Assembly (NCBI GenBank): GCA_032622095.1
Contig: CP136069.1
Coordinates: forward strand, 88,434,958 to 88,498,957
Source of the DNA: Siphonodentalium dalli
Taxonomy: Eukaryota; Mollusca; Scaphopoda; Gadilida; Siphonodentaliidae
Length of the DNA stretch: 64,000 nt
Reading direction: 5' to 3'
The position numbers and the translations under genes were made by a program. Within the stretch, counting starts at the first letter, position 1; the number at the start of each line of letters is the position of its first letter. The notes under the pieces are model-generated. The model did not search any database. It saw nothing but the letters and a program-made list of their open reading frames with translations, and was not told where the DNA came from. Below are positions 29,320 through 40,026 of the stretch, piece by piece.

Positions 29320-30762
29320 ATGGCTGCAAAAATGTCGTCTGATTTATCAGACATCGCAGAAAAGATGAAACATGTAAGAAACTCGTTGTACCAAGAACAG
29401 GAGGTTCTTGACCAAAATGATCTTGACTCAGATGATAATTCTGATGATGAGGATGGAATGATACAATTTAGTAGACCTCCTAAGGAAGTTTATTATGGAG
29501 ACGAAGCCAATGGCTACTTGCTCATCGACGAGTATTCTTCCACTCCCGATGTTAAGCAAGGAAACGAATATCACCACCAAACACCACCCCCATTTAAAAG
29601 GTCAGGTGAAGACATTGAGCAACATACTTGTTCAAGAAACAAGGATGGTGCTGACGATGAAAGTGAGTATGATTGGCTGGCACGGTCACGTGTTACACCC
29701 TCTCAGACAATGGAATTTTTTTCCAAACCAAAAGACAACTTTCAGTCACTGACTGGAAAGTTTAAACGATTGCCTGTACCCAGTTCTGTAATTACCGGAG
29801 ATTGCCTCTTTGATAAACATAACTCAGAACCACAGGGTGGTCAGAAAACTCAACCTGAACATAATCTTGGGTATCGCCTAAGTAGTATGGAAAATAGGGT
29901 TTCTGAACCACATACTCACTCATACAATGAAACGAGTAGCAATGCAACTCACAATAACAACTGGGAGACATATGAAACAAACTGTAGAGCGGCAAGCAAG
30001 CCCCACATAAATTCTGCTCCCAATATGGAGAAGGTAACACCACCTTCCCATCCAAAACGTTCCTATAGGGAACAACCAACAAACATGGACAGCTATGGTT
30101 CAATACACAGAGGAGTGGATACTCCTACATGTGAACAAATAAAACGTCACACTGTCATGCCTTCTACCTATGATGGTACAGGGTCATGGCTAGACTACCA
30201 TGCTCATTTTGAAGCATGTGCACAAATTAATTGTTGGAAGCAACATGAGAAAGGTCTTTACCTGGCTGTATCCCTCATAGGGATGGCACAGGGAGTTCTC
30301 GGTGATATGCCCTCAGGGCTCGAGCGAGACTATGAGGCTCTCATCTCTGCAATTGAAGACAGGTTCGCAGCAGCGAACCAAACCGAGTTGTTTAGGGTTC
30401 AACCCAGAGAGCGACGCCAAAGGGCTGGTGAAAAACTGCCTGAGATGGGGCAGAATATAAGACGGCTCGCTAATCTGGCGTATAGATCTGCACCTTTAGA
30501 GGTCAGAGATACTCTTGCAAAAGAACAGTTTATTGATGGTCTTTATGAACCAGAAATAAGATTGAGGGTGAAACAATCAATACCTGTCACGCTCAATGAT
30601 GCCATCCGGCATGCTGTTGAGTTTGAGGCATTTATCAAATCAGAAAAAACAAGGAGCAAAGAGTTATGCTCGCTCCATTTGGGTCTGATACAGACTCAAA
30701 CAAAAACCACAATGAGATGCAGCAACTCAAGGGGCAGTTGGCTGAACTCAAAAACACATTGA
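29320..30762 (+). CDS. gag: Gypsy-type gag (capsid), C-terminus frameshifted
   Basis: About 480 codons from ATG 29320. The N-terminal third is acidic and low in motifs. The capsid region from ~290 has MPSTYDGTGSWLDYHAHFE, a GVLGDMPSG block, then EKLPEMGQNIRRLANLAY, KEQFIDGLYEPEIRLRV and AIRHAVEFEAFIKSEK, the order typical of retrotransposon gag in metazoan Gypsy elements. After ~30655 the frame is wrong: an adjacent frame carries a leucine-rich stretch (MQQLKGQLAELKNTLTTM) and a third carries the zinc knuckle. So the capsid domain is intact but the nucleocapsid is cut off by indels. Gag would package RNA into particles; with no pol it could at best act in trans. Confidence 0.85.
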   Translation: MAAKMSSDLSDIAEKMKHVRNSLYQEQEVLDQNDLDSDDNSDDEDGMIQFSRPPKEVYYGDEANGYLLIDEYSSTPDVKQGNEYHHQTPPPFKRSGEDIEQHTCSRNKDGADDESEYDWLARSRVTPSQTMEFFSKPKDNFQSLTGKFKRLPVPSSVITGDCLFDKHNSEPQGGQKTQPEHNLGYRLSSMENRVSEPHTHSYNETSSNATHNNNWETYETNCRAASKPHINSAPNMEKVTPPSHPKRSYREQPTNMDSYGSIHRGVDTPTCEQIKRHTVMPSTYDGTGSWLDYHAHFEACAQINCWKQHEKGLYLAVSLIGMAQGVLGDMPSGLERDYEALISAIEDRFAAANQTELFRVQPRERRQRAGEKLPEMGQNIRRLANLAYRSAPLEVRDTLAKEQFIDGLYEPEIRLRVKQSIPVTLNDAIRHAVEFEAFIKSEKTRSKELCSLHLGLIQTQTKTTMRCSNSRGSWLNSKTH

Positions 30763-30843
30763 CTACAATGGGGTCTCAGATAACACATCTAAAAAAATAC
30801 TCAAAAGAGGACTAAACCTGACACTTCGACAGTGTCCAATCAA

Positions 30844-30931
30844 AATAAACCAAATTGTTTTGAGTGTGGTTCCTCTACTCACATACAACCACATTGTCCC
30901 AAATTACAGGGCCAGAGAAGACCCCCCTCAT
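30844..30931 (+). pseudogene. Nucleocapsid CCHC zinc knuckle, out of frame
   Basis: NCFECGSSTHIQPHC gives a perfect CX2CX4HX4C. It follows gag in a different frame and is soon followed by a stop, confirming damage at the gag C-terminus. Confidence 0.8.
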
Positions 30932-31319
30932 GATAGACAAAATAACACAATGGGGAAGTTTAAGGGTTTCGTCCGCTCTGTATGGAACAGAGACAGAAGA
31001 AAGATAAGGAAATGAACTGGAGAGGAGTTGCCTCCACCAAAAGGAATTGATTTCCTTCCAATGATGTTTATACATAAAATGTGCCATTTGATGTTGAAAT
31101 TTATTCACATTTATAATATTAATAAAATAAATAAATAAAAAAAACAATTTAAAAAAAAATGTTGTTCATTAATTCCCTTGATTGTGCAATTCTTGCAGAA
31201 TCCTATCTGCCAAATCACAAGTGGGGATAAAAATGAAAATTAAACCTTGTATAGAATTGTTACAACTTAAAAATAAAATATAAATATTGTATAGAATTGT
31301 TGTTGCAACTGTTCATAAA
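30932..31319. other. Interior of LTR element, non-coding, A-rich
   Basis: Where protease and RT would be expected there is only AT-rich DNA with an aataaataaataaa tract (~31120-31160). This is possibly the 3' tail of a later retroposon that replaced pol. Confidence 0.5.
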
Positions 31320-31590
31320 AATGTAAAGGGAAGTGGTGGCCATCTGGGGGAGCATCGAGTCCCAGATGGCCTGAGAATTAATTTTCGAACACGACCCCTG
31401 GATCCAACTTGCAGGAGTTGGGTCTTGACTAGATGTCGAGGGATGGGCGAGCCCTCGTTAATGGCTGTGCCGTGTCAAGGGAAATTCACACCCTTGGCAC
31501 GTTAAAGAACGACCAAGATTTATCGAAGAAGAGTAGGCCCCTGTGGCCGGTCTTTGGTGTACTAAAACCTGCAAACTGAAACTTTGGTTT
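31320..31590 (+). repeat. SINE-like dispersed repeat inside the LTR element
   Basis: 'aaagggaagtggtggccat', 'ttcgaacacgacccctgg', 'ttaatggctgtgccgtg' and 'ggcacgttaaagaacgacc' match in order the minus-strand copy at 13865-14005. It is probably a retroposon inserted in the deleted element. No diagnostic A/B boxes were confirmed. Confidence 0.55.
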
Positions 31591-32057
31591 CCACAACAAT
31601 AAAAACTGAATAATTCACATCTGAAAATCAAAACTACTTCAAACAGCAGTCTCATGACTATGAGTCTGTGGTGTAACACCACAACTTTCCTCTCACTTAA
31701 TCATAATGTGTAGACGAGCTTGTTGCAAGTCTCATTGATAAAACTGTCAAAACTCGGAGCATCAAAGATATGCCCAAGTTGTTGGCAGGGTGTGTGGCAT
31801 AAAGGACTTATGTCCTCGCAAAGGCGAATCTGGCAGAGATATGCTGTTGGTATTAAGTGGATCATGGCTCCCACCAGCATGTGATGCTCATAAAGTCCAG
31901 GATGGGGACATGGAGAGCAACGAGTCGCACATAGCCTGAGGGCTGATAGTTGACAGATATTCTGTGAAAGGGCGGTTTACCTTGTTGGTAAAATGTGGTA
32001 GCCGTAAAACCGAGTGGTCCGCATGCGAGGACGCACGCAATTCGGAGGTGTGGGTAG
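31591..32057. other. 3' interior of LTR element, unassigned
   Basis: No domain recognised. The bases before the 3' LTR ('ggaggtgtgggtag') are purine-rich and could be a degenerate polypurine tract. Confidence 0.4.
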
Positions 32058-33628
32058 TGTGACACGCATGGGGAGGGGTCAACATCTACATCACTCAGGC
32101 CAGACAACCAATACAAGTCAACTGAATGAGTGTTCTTTCTCAACAGTTTACCGACAAACGGTATACCTCGTTCCGGCTCCGATTCCGGCATAACATCTTT
32201 TCGATCAAAAACGGAGTACAAATATATCTGACAAAATACATCTAAACAGTGAATTAATCGGGTAACAATCATTGATACCTTTTGAGATCGTATCCTCGTT
32301 ATCAAATTCACCTTTCAGAATATTTGTACGGCCTTAATGATTAAAAGAACATTAAACTGACTTGTGTTGTGTTTACTACGGCGAAAATAGGTGTCCACGG
32401 AAGCAACGTAATTAATTCGTTGCGGGGTTCACCTTGCGAAATAAGCTATCAAACCATGCCCGAATAACCTTGTCAGGGGCAATTCCAAACATCTGGGCTT
32501 ATTTCACCCATCTATGCGTGTCAGCAGTACACATTCCTCCTATTTTCGATTCAGACAACTGCTCAAATACGTACACGAAAGTACACCAAAATAGAAACAA
32601 CTAGGTCACAAAAGTAAACATTAAACCATGCTTGAATAGCTATTTTGGGGACATCATAAAGCATGCTGGTCCTTCCAAACTTTACCCAGCTTTTGATTGG
32701 TTCCTTCCATCTCAGACTCTGGTTGGTCATTCTGCTGTAATTTGGTTGGCTGCTTCTTGATCCTCCAGGTCTGAGAATGTGCTATAAAAGGCTGGCACAA
32801 ATCAGAATCTTGGCAGACTGAGCACTTGAAATTTACTACAAGGTAACTTGTTAGGGAAAACACTCACTGCCATTGCTGTTGCTCACAGAGTAACGAGCAA
32901 CAAAAAACGAGCAACACAAGGCACATTGAGACTGAGAACTTACTGCTAGGTAACTAGTCAGGATATAAACTCATTGCCATTGCTGTTACTCACAGAGTAA
33001 CGAGCAACAAACGCTGTTGCTCACAAAGTGAGCAACGAGCAACACAAACCTGTTACTCACAAAGTGAGCAACGATCAACAAAACTGTCACTCATTGACTA
33101 ATGAGCGACACTCTTTAAACTTTTACTCATTGACTAATGAGAACAAATCTTTGAATCTAACCGTCACTCATCGACTGATGAGCGACACTCTTTAAACTGT
33201 TACTCGTTGACTAATGAGCAACAAAACTCTGAAACCATATAACCGTTACTCATTGAGCGACACTCTTAAAATAGTTACTCATTGACTAATGAGCAACACA
33301 CCTCTGAATCTACATAACTGTCACTCATTGAGTGACACTCTTAAAAACTGTTGCTCATTGAATAATGAGCAACAGCATTTAAATAGATACAACCACTACT
33401 CATCGAGTAGTCATAAAGTGGTTTCCCTATTTACTGCCCAAAAATAGGGTGGTGGCAGCAAAACAAAAGACTTCATTGGCAAATTAAACCTGCAGCTCGA
33501 CTGAGCCAGGCTTACCTCACGTTCCTAAAAACTTAATAAAATACTCAACCCTTTTTGGCTCGCAGGGACTCGTGGATGAAACCACTCGATCGCTACCGGA
33601 ATTGAGTCCCCACCCCCTGCGTGTTACA
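32058..33628 (+). repeat. 3' LTR (1571 bp)
   Basis: Same ends and signals as the 5' LTR (TATAAAA at 32783, hairpin array, AATAAA). It lacks 21 bp corresponding to most of the second hairpin unit and has about 20 substitutions. Followed by the ATTG duplication. Confidence 0.9.
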
Positions 33629-34085
33629 ATTGCCCAACCTCCATATCCTTCCCGAGCGGTCATATGAGTTTTTATTCTCGTTGAATACAACAATTTTGCT
33701 CTTCGTGGAGGAGAATTCGAATCGCCACCGCCTGCTATATTTCACACATATGTTCAACAAGGAGTCGAGACCGAATTTCAATAGCGACAGAAGAGCGATG
33801 TCGTCCGCAGTAATATATAGGAGCGCCACATGGGATATTGCAGATTCTTAGTCCGTATGGAGAAGTTGCCAGTTCGTTAAGTAGGTCGTCTATGAAGACG
33901 AGATAGCAGAGAGGTGACAGAACGCCACCTTGTCGAGTAGATTGCAGTATTTTGAAACTTTGCGACATGCGGCCGTCATATAGTACTTTGCTTGTCACAT
34001 CCGAATGGATGTTCTCCAACAAACTGACAAGGTGTGGCGAAAATCCGAGCTGATTGGATTTGTACAGGAATTGAGCAAGGAATTC
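33629..34085 (-). pseudogene. LINE RT core fragment (other half of the split LINE)
   Basis: Minus strand from 34085: TEFLAQFLYKSNQLGFSPHL, LQSTRQGGVLSPLCYLVFID (motif B), a one-base shift, then ADDIALLS (motif C) and WRFEFSSTKSKIVVFNENK, ending RIWRLGN at the ATTG site. Continues at 27398 downward. The first catalytic Asp motif is missing, so the element is 5'-truncated. Confidence 0.85.
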
Positions 34086-34089
34086 AGTC

Positions 34090-34291
34090 TTTAAAAAAAA
34101 TATATAAAAAAAATATATATATATCAAAATGTTTCAATGACCAAATGTGCTTGAAGCGCACACAGGGGCCGCCGCTAAATGAAGGCTCTGTCTCAGATCA
34201 AAATGTTTGCGAAGTCCCACAAAGGGGGCCACAGGTATCTCCGATGCTAAATATAGGCTCCCAAAGGGAGCCTGTTTCAGCTAGTTTAGTA
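34090..34291 (+). mobile_element. 3' part of a type C Helitron
   Basis: Matches 9840-10031 and ends with ggctccc-aaa-gggagcc and cagCTAG, followed by T. Its 5' half is replaced by the minus-strand LINE fragment. Confidence 0.75.
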
Positions 34292-34573
34292 TAATAGAAG
34301 TAAGTTGCTCCAGTAGACTAATATAAGTGGTATGGAATAGGTTAGATAATGGGCTGGTTGACAGACTATTAGGAAATAGTTAGAAATTATGAAATTTTGT
34401 GTATTCTGCAAAATAGATGATCAGCAATTTATAAAACATTTTTTTTCAACTAAAACAGCTTCTGAAACAGGTTAAACTGTTATTTGAACTAACTGAGATC
34501 AATCCCAGTCACATGAGTGATATCAGTAGAGTTTTATGCGATTTTAGACCAATTTTAGTTAAATTTGCTCCCC
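34292..34573 (+). repeat. Host repeat after the Helitron, second copy
   Basis: Parallel to 10032-10322 ('taatagaagtaagttgctcc', 'cccagtcacatgagtgat'). This shows the Helitron and its flank were duplicated together. Confidence 0.75.
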
Positions 34574-35031
34574 CCTGGTATTTATGTAAAATATTCGCGA
34601 AGAATCGATAAAAAACTGTGTTTTATCCATTTCATGACATAATTCCAGTGTTAGTAGCCCATTTAGTGGGACATATGACAAATCACACACCAACAACCTG
34701 TTGAAATATTGTTTGTTCCAGAAATCGAGAACTCTTCATGAGTCGCCACAAAAGAAATCGACCACTCGAAATTGTTGTCCTACGGAGAATGTGATGTTGA
34801 ATGCTACGGCCAGTCCGGAGTAATTTATTTTTCAAAATAATTAATAAAATAATTAATAAAACTTCGTCAAATTAAATTATAATTCAGTTGATGTGTTCGG
34901 AATAGTAATATTGATTACATTGTGTCAACATTAACCATTTAAATGAACCTGATTGCCATTACGACAAAGGAACCTACATGAGAACTGGATTGATCGAGGG
35001 TCTATATTATTAGCACAAACGTCCACCACAG
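34574..35031. other. No recognised feature
   Basis: AT-rich interval without coding similarity or detected repeat partner in the window. Confidence 0.4.
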
Positions 35032-36368
35032 ACACACAACACTTTTAGCGTACATGTAGTATCGTTATGTAAATTTATCGCTACGACGAACATCTCAGAG
35101 CAGGAAGTTTGGTTGAATAAGGGTATGAGGGTTAGATTTCTTAACGCATTTAAAGGGGTACTGTACACAGAGATAGGCTATTTTTTTATTTACTCCCATT
35201 GACATAACTTTCAAGTTAGATTGTGTTCGTGTTATATGAGTTTCGTATAAACCTAATTTAGCGACGAACATGTTGATTCTGGAAACAAAAATATTACGAT
35301 TTCAAACTACGCACCATGTTTTTGACCTTCACCGGAGAAGACGCAGGTTGCAGGAGGAACCGGAAGTTCAATTGATGCCAGTAATCTCTTCCATCAACAA
35401 TCTCACCCCCTATAAAAATACTTGACGCTTTATGAATCTTGTTTCTTCTCATTTTCCCCCAAATTGGTTATAGCGGGACTTCCTTTTGCATGTAACATGT
35501 TTTGTTCGCAACTCAATAATGTTCGTCGTAAACGGCCGTCGATAAAAGACACCCAACATGTGAGATTTCAAGAACGGTAACTCGTAATGGCATAATTCGC
35601 CATTTTATGACTCCAGCCATAAATTCATTTATATTAAATAAATCAATTTGACTTTTATGATAGCCTGTTAACCGGAACGTTTTCAGTAGACATCGTCGAC
35701 TCAAATACGTTATTTTAAAATATAATATTGATATTAGATCGCAATTGTTACCGGGAATTTATTGAAATTGGCGTACAGTACCCCTTTAACGGCTAAACTA
35801 TAGTAGCTTAATAATTATAATGCTGTTTTGTTGGCACTTACAATAGGCGAGGATCGTGTTATCACAAAATGCGATAAGATGCTTGCAAATTAGTAAAGAC
35901 GATTTCTCGATTACGTTGAAAACGCTATAGTATATATGATAAGTGATGAGGTACGTATTAACAAGATATTTAGTTTCTGTAAATTGCGCAACGTTGTCCG
36001 TTGCTTCTTTGATAAGCGTTATGAATAATTATTATGCATGCCATCACACAATAAAACTAGAGGTGTGACTGTCCCAATGGGACTAAGGATACCCCCCTGT
36101 TTTTAAAATACTAAGATGTTTCACATGTCAGTAAACATTTAGTTAAAATAATAAAATAACAGTTCCCATTGCAGGTGCACAAACCTAACCGTAATCTTAA
36201 ACCTATTGACCGAAATATGTAGGAATAAAAGCTCGGACAAAATTATGCATTTTGCAAAAATGTTCTAAGTCGAAAAAGGGGAATAACTCCACAAAAAAGT
36301 CGGACAGACATCATAATCGCAGGTGCACAGGTTCTCATGGTACTAAATATCAGTGCCAAGATTAAAAA
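35032..36368 (+). repeat. 1337-bp tandem duplication, copy 1
   Basis: From 'acacacaacacttttagcg' to 'gccaagattaaaaa'. The next unit follows directly at 36369. Every segment I compared is identical, including one 63-codon frame that translates identically in both. It includes a complete MITE. Confidence 0.9.
35150..35789. mobile_element. 640-bp MITE with TTAA ends, copy 1
   Basis: TTAAAGGGGTACTGTAC (35150-35166) is the exact inverse of 35773-35789. Outer TTAA is the probable target duplication. Non-coding; small frames inside are unsupported. It shares TTAAAGG with the MITE at 22442 but the bodies are unrelated. Confidence 0.85.
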
Positions 36369-37707
36369 ACACACAACACTTTTAGCGTACATGTAGTATC
36401 GTTATGTAAATTTATCGCTACGACGAACATCTCAGAGCAGGAAGTTTGGTTGAATAAGGGTATGAGGGTTAGATTTCTTAACGCATTTAAAGGGGTACTG
36501 TACACAGAGATAGGCTATTTTTTTATTTACTCCCATTGACATAACTTTCAAGTTAGATTGTGTTCGTGTTATATGAGTTTCGTATAAACCTAATTTAGCG
36601 ACGAACATGTTGATTCTGGAAACAAAAATATTACGATTTCAAACTACGCACCATGTTTTTGACCTTCACCGGAGAAGACGCAGGTTGCAGGAGGAACCGG
36701 AAGTTCAATTGATGCCAGTAATCTCTTCCATCAACAATCTCACCCCCTATAAAAATACTTGACGCTTTATGAATCTTGTTTCTTCTCATTTTCCCCCAAA
36801 TTGGTTATAGCGGGACTTCCTTTTGCATGTAACATGTTTTGTTCGCAACTCAATAATGTTCGTCGTAAACGGCCGTCGATAAAAGACACCCAACATGTGA
36901 GATTTCAAGAACGGTAACTCGTAATGGCATAATTCGCCATTTTATGACTCCAGCCATAAATTCATTTATATTAAATAAATCAATTTGACTTTTATGATAG
37001 CCTGTTAACCGGAACGTTTTCAGTAGACATCGTCGACTCAAATACGTTATTTTAAAATATAATATTGATATTAGATCGCAATTGTTACCGGGAATTTATT
37101 GAAATTGGCGTACAGTACCCCTTTAACGGCTAAACTATAGTAGCTTAATAATTATAATGCTGTTTTGTTGGCACTTACAATAGGCGAGGATCGTGTTATC
37201 ACAAAATGCGATAAGATGCTTGCAAATTAGTAAAGACGATTTCTCGATTACGTTGAAAACGCTATAGTATATATGATAAGTGATGAGGTACGTATTAACA
37301 AGATATTTAGTTTCTGTAAATTGCGCAACGTTGTCCGTTGCTTCTTTGATAAGCGTTATGAATAATTATTATGCATGCCATCACACAATAAAACTAGAGG
37401 TGTGACTGTCCCAATGGGACTAAGGATACCCCCCTGTTTTTAAAATACTAAGATGTTTCACATGTCAGTAAACATTTAGTTAAAATAATAAAATAACAGT
37501 TCCCATTGCAGGTGCACAAACCTAACCGTAATCTTAAACCTATTGACCGAAATATGTAGGAATAAAAGCTCGGACAAAATTATGCATTTTGCAAAAATGT
37601 TCTAAGTCGAAAAAGGGGAATAACTCCACAAAAAAGTCGGACAGACATCATAATCGCAGGTGCACAGGTTCTCATGGTACTAAATATCAGTGCCAAGATT
37701 AAAAAAC
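36369..37707 (+). repeat. 1337-bp tandem duplication, copy 2
   Basis: Offset exactly 1337 bp from copy 1. The identity suggests a very recent duplication, gene conversion or an assembly artefact. The original locus continues into the ~150-bp repeat at 37540-38080. Confidence 0.9.
36487..37126. mobile_element. 640-bp MITE with TTAA ends, copy 2
   Basis: Duplicate of 35150-35789 generated by the 1337-bp tandem duplication, not by a second transposition, because the flanks are also duplicated. Confidence 0.85.
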
Positions 37708-38170
37708 ATTGACCTAAAAATGTAGAAATAAAAGCTCGGACAAAATTAGGCATGTTGCAAAAAAATTCTAAGTCGACAAAGGGGGATAACTCCACCAAAA
37801 AATGCCAGACAGACGTCATAATCGCAGATGCACAGGTTCCCATGTTACTAAATATTTGTGCCAAGTTAAAAAAAAATTGACCTAAAAATGTAGGAATAAA
37901 AGCTCGGACAAAATTATACATGTTGCAAAAATGTTCTAAGTTGAAAAAGGGGAAATAACTCCACCAAAAAAAGTCGGACAGACATCATAATCGCAGGTGC
38001 ACAGGTTCCCATGGTGGTTGATGCCTGTGCCAAGTTTCACGGAAATTGATCAAAAAACGACTGAGAAAAACTCCGGACAAATTTGTGTCCACGGACGGAC
38101 GACGGACGAACGACGGACGGACAAGCTGACTCCAGTATACCCCCCCTAACTTCGTTGCGGGGGGTATAAA
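37540..38170 (+). repeat. ~150-bp tandem units ending in a C/G-run hairpin
   Basis: Three diverged units share 'aataaaagctcggacaaaat', 'gataactccac', 'gacagac.tcataatcgcag' and 'tgcacaggtt' (landmarks ~37559, 37727, 37895). The tract passes through a ggacggac minisatellite and closes with tatacccccc...ggggggtata (38137-38167), a strong stem-loop. It looks like the 3' part of a non-autonomous DNA element; family not assigned. Confidence 0.65.
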
Positions 38171-38970
38171 TACATGTATACATGGCTAGACATGTCATGT
38201 TCACGTGTATTTATTTGTTAAGTTTTGTTTAATTATGAATTGTATTGTTTTGTTAGCATACTGCATTTGTTGGCGCCTATGCAAATAAATCGTATCTTAT
38301 CATCAATGAACACACATTGTATAGTATATAGGCCTATAAAACTTGGGTTGTAAATTTCTAAGTGGTACCTCAAGCTTTCTAATTGTTGTAATTTTCCAAA
38401 CTGATATCCCTATATGGTTGGAAATTTCCCAACCGAAACGAAATAGGAAAATGTTCGACTTTTGGCCTAAAACAACGAATTGCACTATTAATATACTGGC
38501 TGTGATATAAAACTATCATGCAAAATTCAACACAACTTTGGTTTAATATTCCCAGGTAATATTGTGCTAGGAATGAAACAATAATTATTCCAACTATTGA
38601 AACCATTGGCCAACGTTTGGGTGTGCTGTGCCCCAACCCCATCACCCCCTGCCGACACGTAAATCCCTGTGTGTTGTCTACATCGAATAAGTGATTTCAC
38701 TTACTCGCGGCGAATCCGCCATTTGGTCTCCGGAGGTCAAAGTTAACAAGTAGCATCTATGTTTAGCATATGACTCCAGTCTGGGAATTCCCAAAATAAA
38801 ATGGCAACAGGTCGTTATCGTATCGCAGGTGCGAGAACTTCATAAAACTATTTAAACACTCACCCTGGATACATACGATACATAGGTTTCGCACAGTAGA
38901 TGGATTGGATGTATCACGTATGTTTTTGAGTTATTTTTTTAACGCAAGAACTCGCTATTTATCAGTAACT
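38171..38970. other. No recognised feature
   Basis: No protein or RNA family was identified. Frames of 60-88 codons on the minus strand show no domain and low-complexity composition. Confidence 0.4.
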
Positions 38971-38974
38971 TATC

Positions 38975-39310
38975 AGGGGGGGGGGGGGGTCGGAAAAAAT
39001 TTCAGGCACGTATGGCATTTTTTCCCTTTCGATCATTTTTTGTACCCACCCACCCCCACCGCCAATTTTTTTTCCGTTTTCGGCAGTTTTTTCCGACCAT
39101 TTTTTGACACCCACCCCCACTTTTAACACTAAAACAGAGATTTGAGGGGGGAAATTCACTGTAAAAAGCTGTATATGAATTTCTGTGCATACTATTTATC
39201 ATGGATGTTAACATGGACATGTAGATAGGAATGAGTCATTTTGAGGTCATTCGGCCAAAAAAACATGGCTGCCAGCGGCCATCTTGGATTTCAAAATTTG
39301 CAACAAAATA
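38975..39310. repeat. G-run repeat followed by CCATCTTGG repeat
   Basis: A run of 13 G is followed by 'gtcggaaaaaatttcaggca', opposed C-rich blocks (39047-39120), then 'gtcattcggccaaaaa' and 'gccagcggccatcttggatt'. The same pairing of G-run and CCATCTTGG units occurs at 10323-10980, so they belong to one composite repeat. Confidence 0.65.
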
Positions 39311-39606
39311 CAACACGATAACTGCCTGCAGTCTGTTTACAGTTAGAATTACATTATTTCTCTCATTCAAAGTGGGTTTGAAGCCCAACTCATTGCCAAA
39401 ACACTAAAAAACAAGCAGGAATTATTTGTTTAGTTGCGGAAAAAATTGCTTGTTGGTGGCTTTGTTTTTTTTTCCACCCCCCTGAACTTATGGGAAGTTC
39501 GTTGACAAAAAAGGGCGTCTGAATGTCTGCATCGTCACCAGATCCTAACTCTATAGATGACATGGCCACAAAACAATTCTTAAACACGTAGTTGCACTCA
39601 GAATAA

Positions 39607-40026
39607 ATGAAATTAAGCCATAAAATGTTGATAAAAAATTCTCGCACTCAGCTGTCGAATGTTTACAAATGGTCGAAATGGATGCTACTTCTCAACTTTG
39701 ACTTTTTACCGGCTTTTACCGGTGGGTTCGATAAAAAGCTAGGAATCGGACCAGTAAAAAGGCTTATAATAGACGAATGTATACACTGCCACAAACCGTT
39801 TGTACTTTGTAATCCACATAAATTATGCAGTTGTACAACAGTGACACAGATAAACAGACGTTGTACGGATGCATTGCCAAAGAACGTGACATTTTTGGTG
39901 ATATTTGACATATGGGAACTCTTTATACACACGCGATATATCGACGTTTTTCATGGACAACATGATATTTTCATATTAATATCAGAGCATTTTTGGTGCT
40001 ATTTGGTAAATTGCAACTCTTTATAA
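39607..40026 (+). other. 139-codon frame of unknown nature
   Basis: A plus-strand frame with a short Cys/His-rich segment CIHCHKPFVLCNPHKLCSC near its middle. I do not recognise a family. No splice or promoter context supports it, and it may be chance or an exon of a decayed gene. Confidence 0.25.

Larger units (their letters stand above)
27399..33628 (+). mobile_element. Complete Gypsy-like LTR retrotransposon lacking recognisable pol
   Basis: Two LTRs (1592 and 1571 bp) begin TGTGACACG and end CGTGTTACA, are flanked by a 4-bp target duplication ATTG (27395-27398 and 33629-33632), and are followed by a tRNA-Leu primer site. I count about 20 substitutions plus one 21-bp deletion between the LTRs (~1.3%), so insertion is fairly young. 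The ~3-kb interior has gag and a CCHC knuckle but no protease, RT, RNase H or integrase. It is therefore a non-autonomous or internally deleted member needing pol in trans. It interrupts a minus-strand LINE. Confidence 0.9.

Noticed and set aside
31862-32311. 149-codon minus-strand frame resembling the start of the 457-codon frame
   Set aside because: The similarity is simply the two LTR copies; no domain is present.
35513-35704. 63-codon frame identical in both tandem copies
   Set aside because: Identity reflects the recent 1337-bp duplication; the frame is inside a MITE and has no recognised motif.
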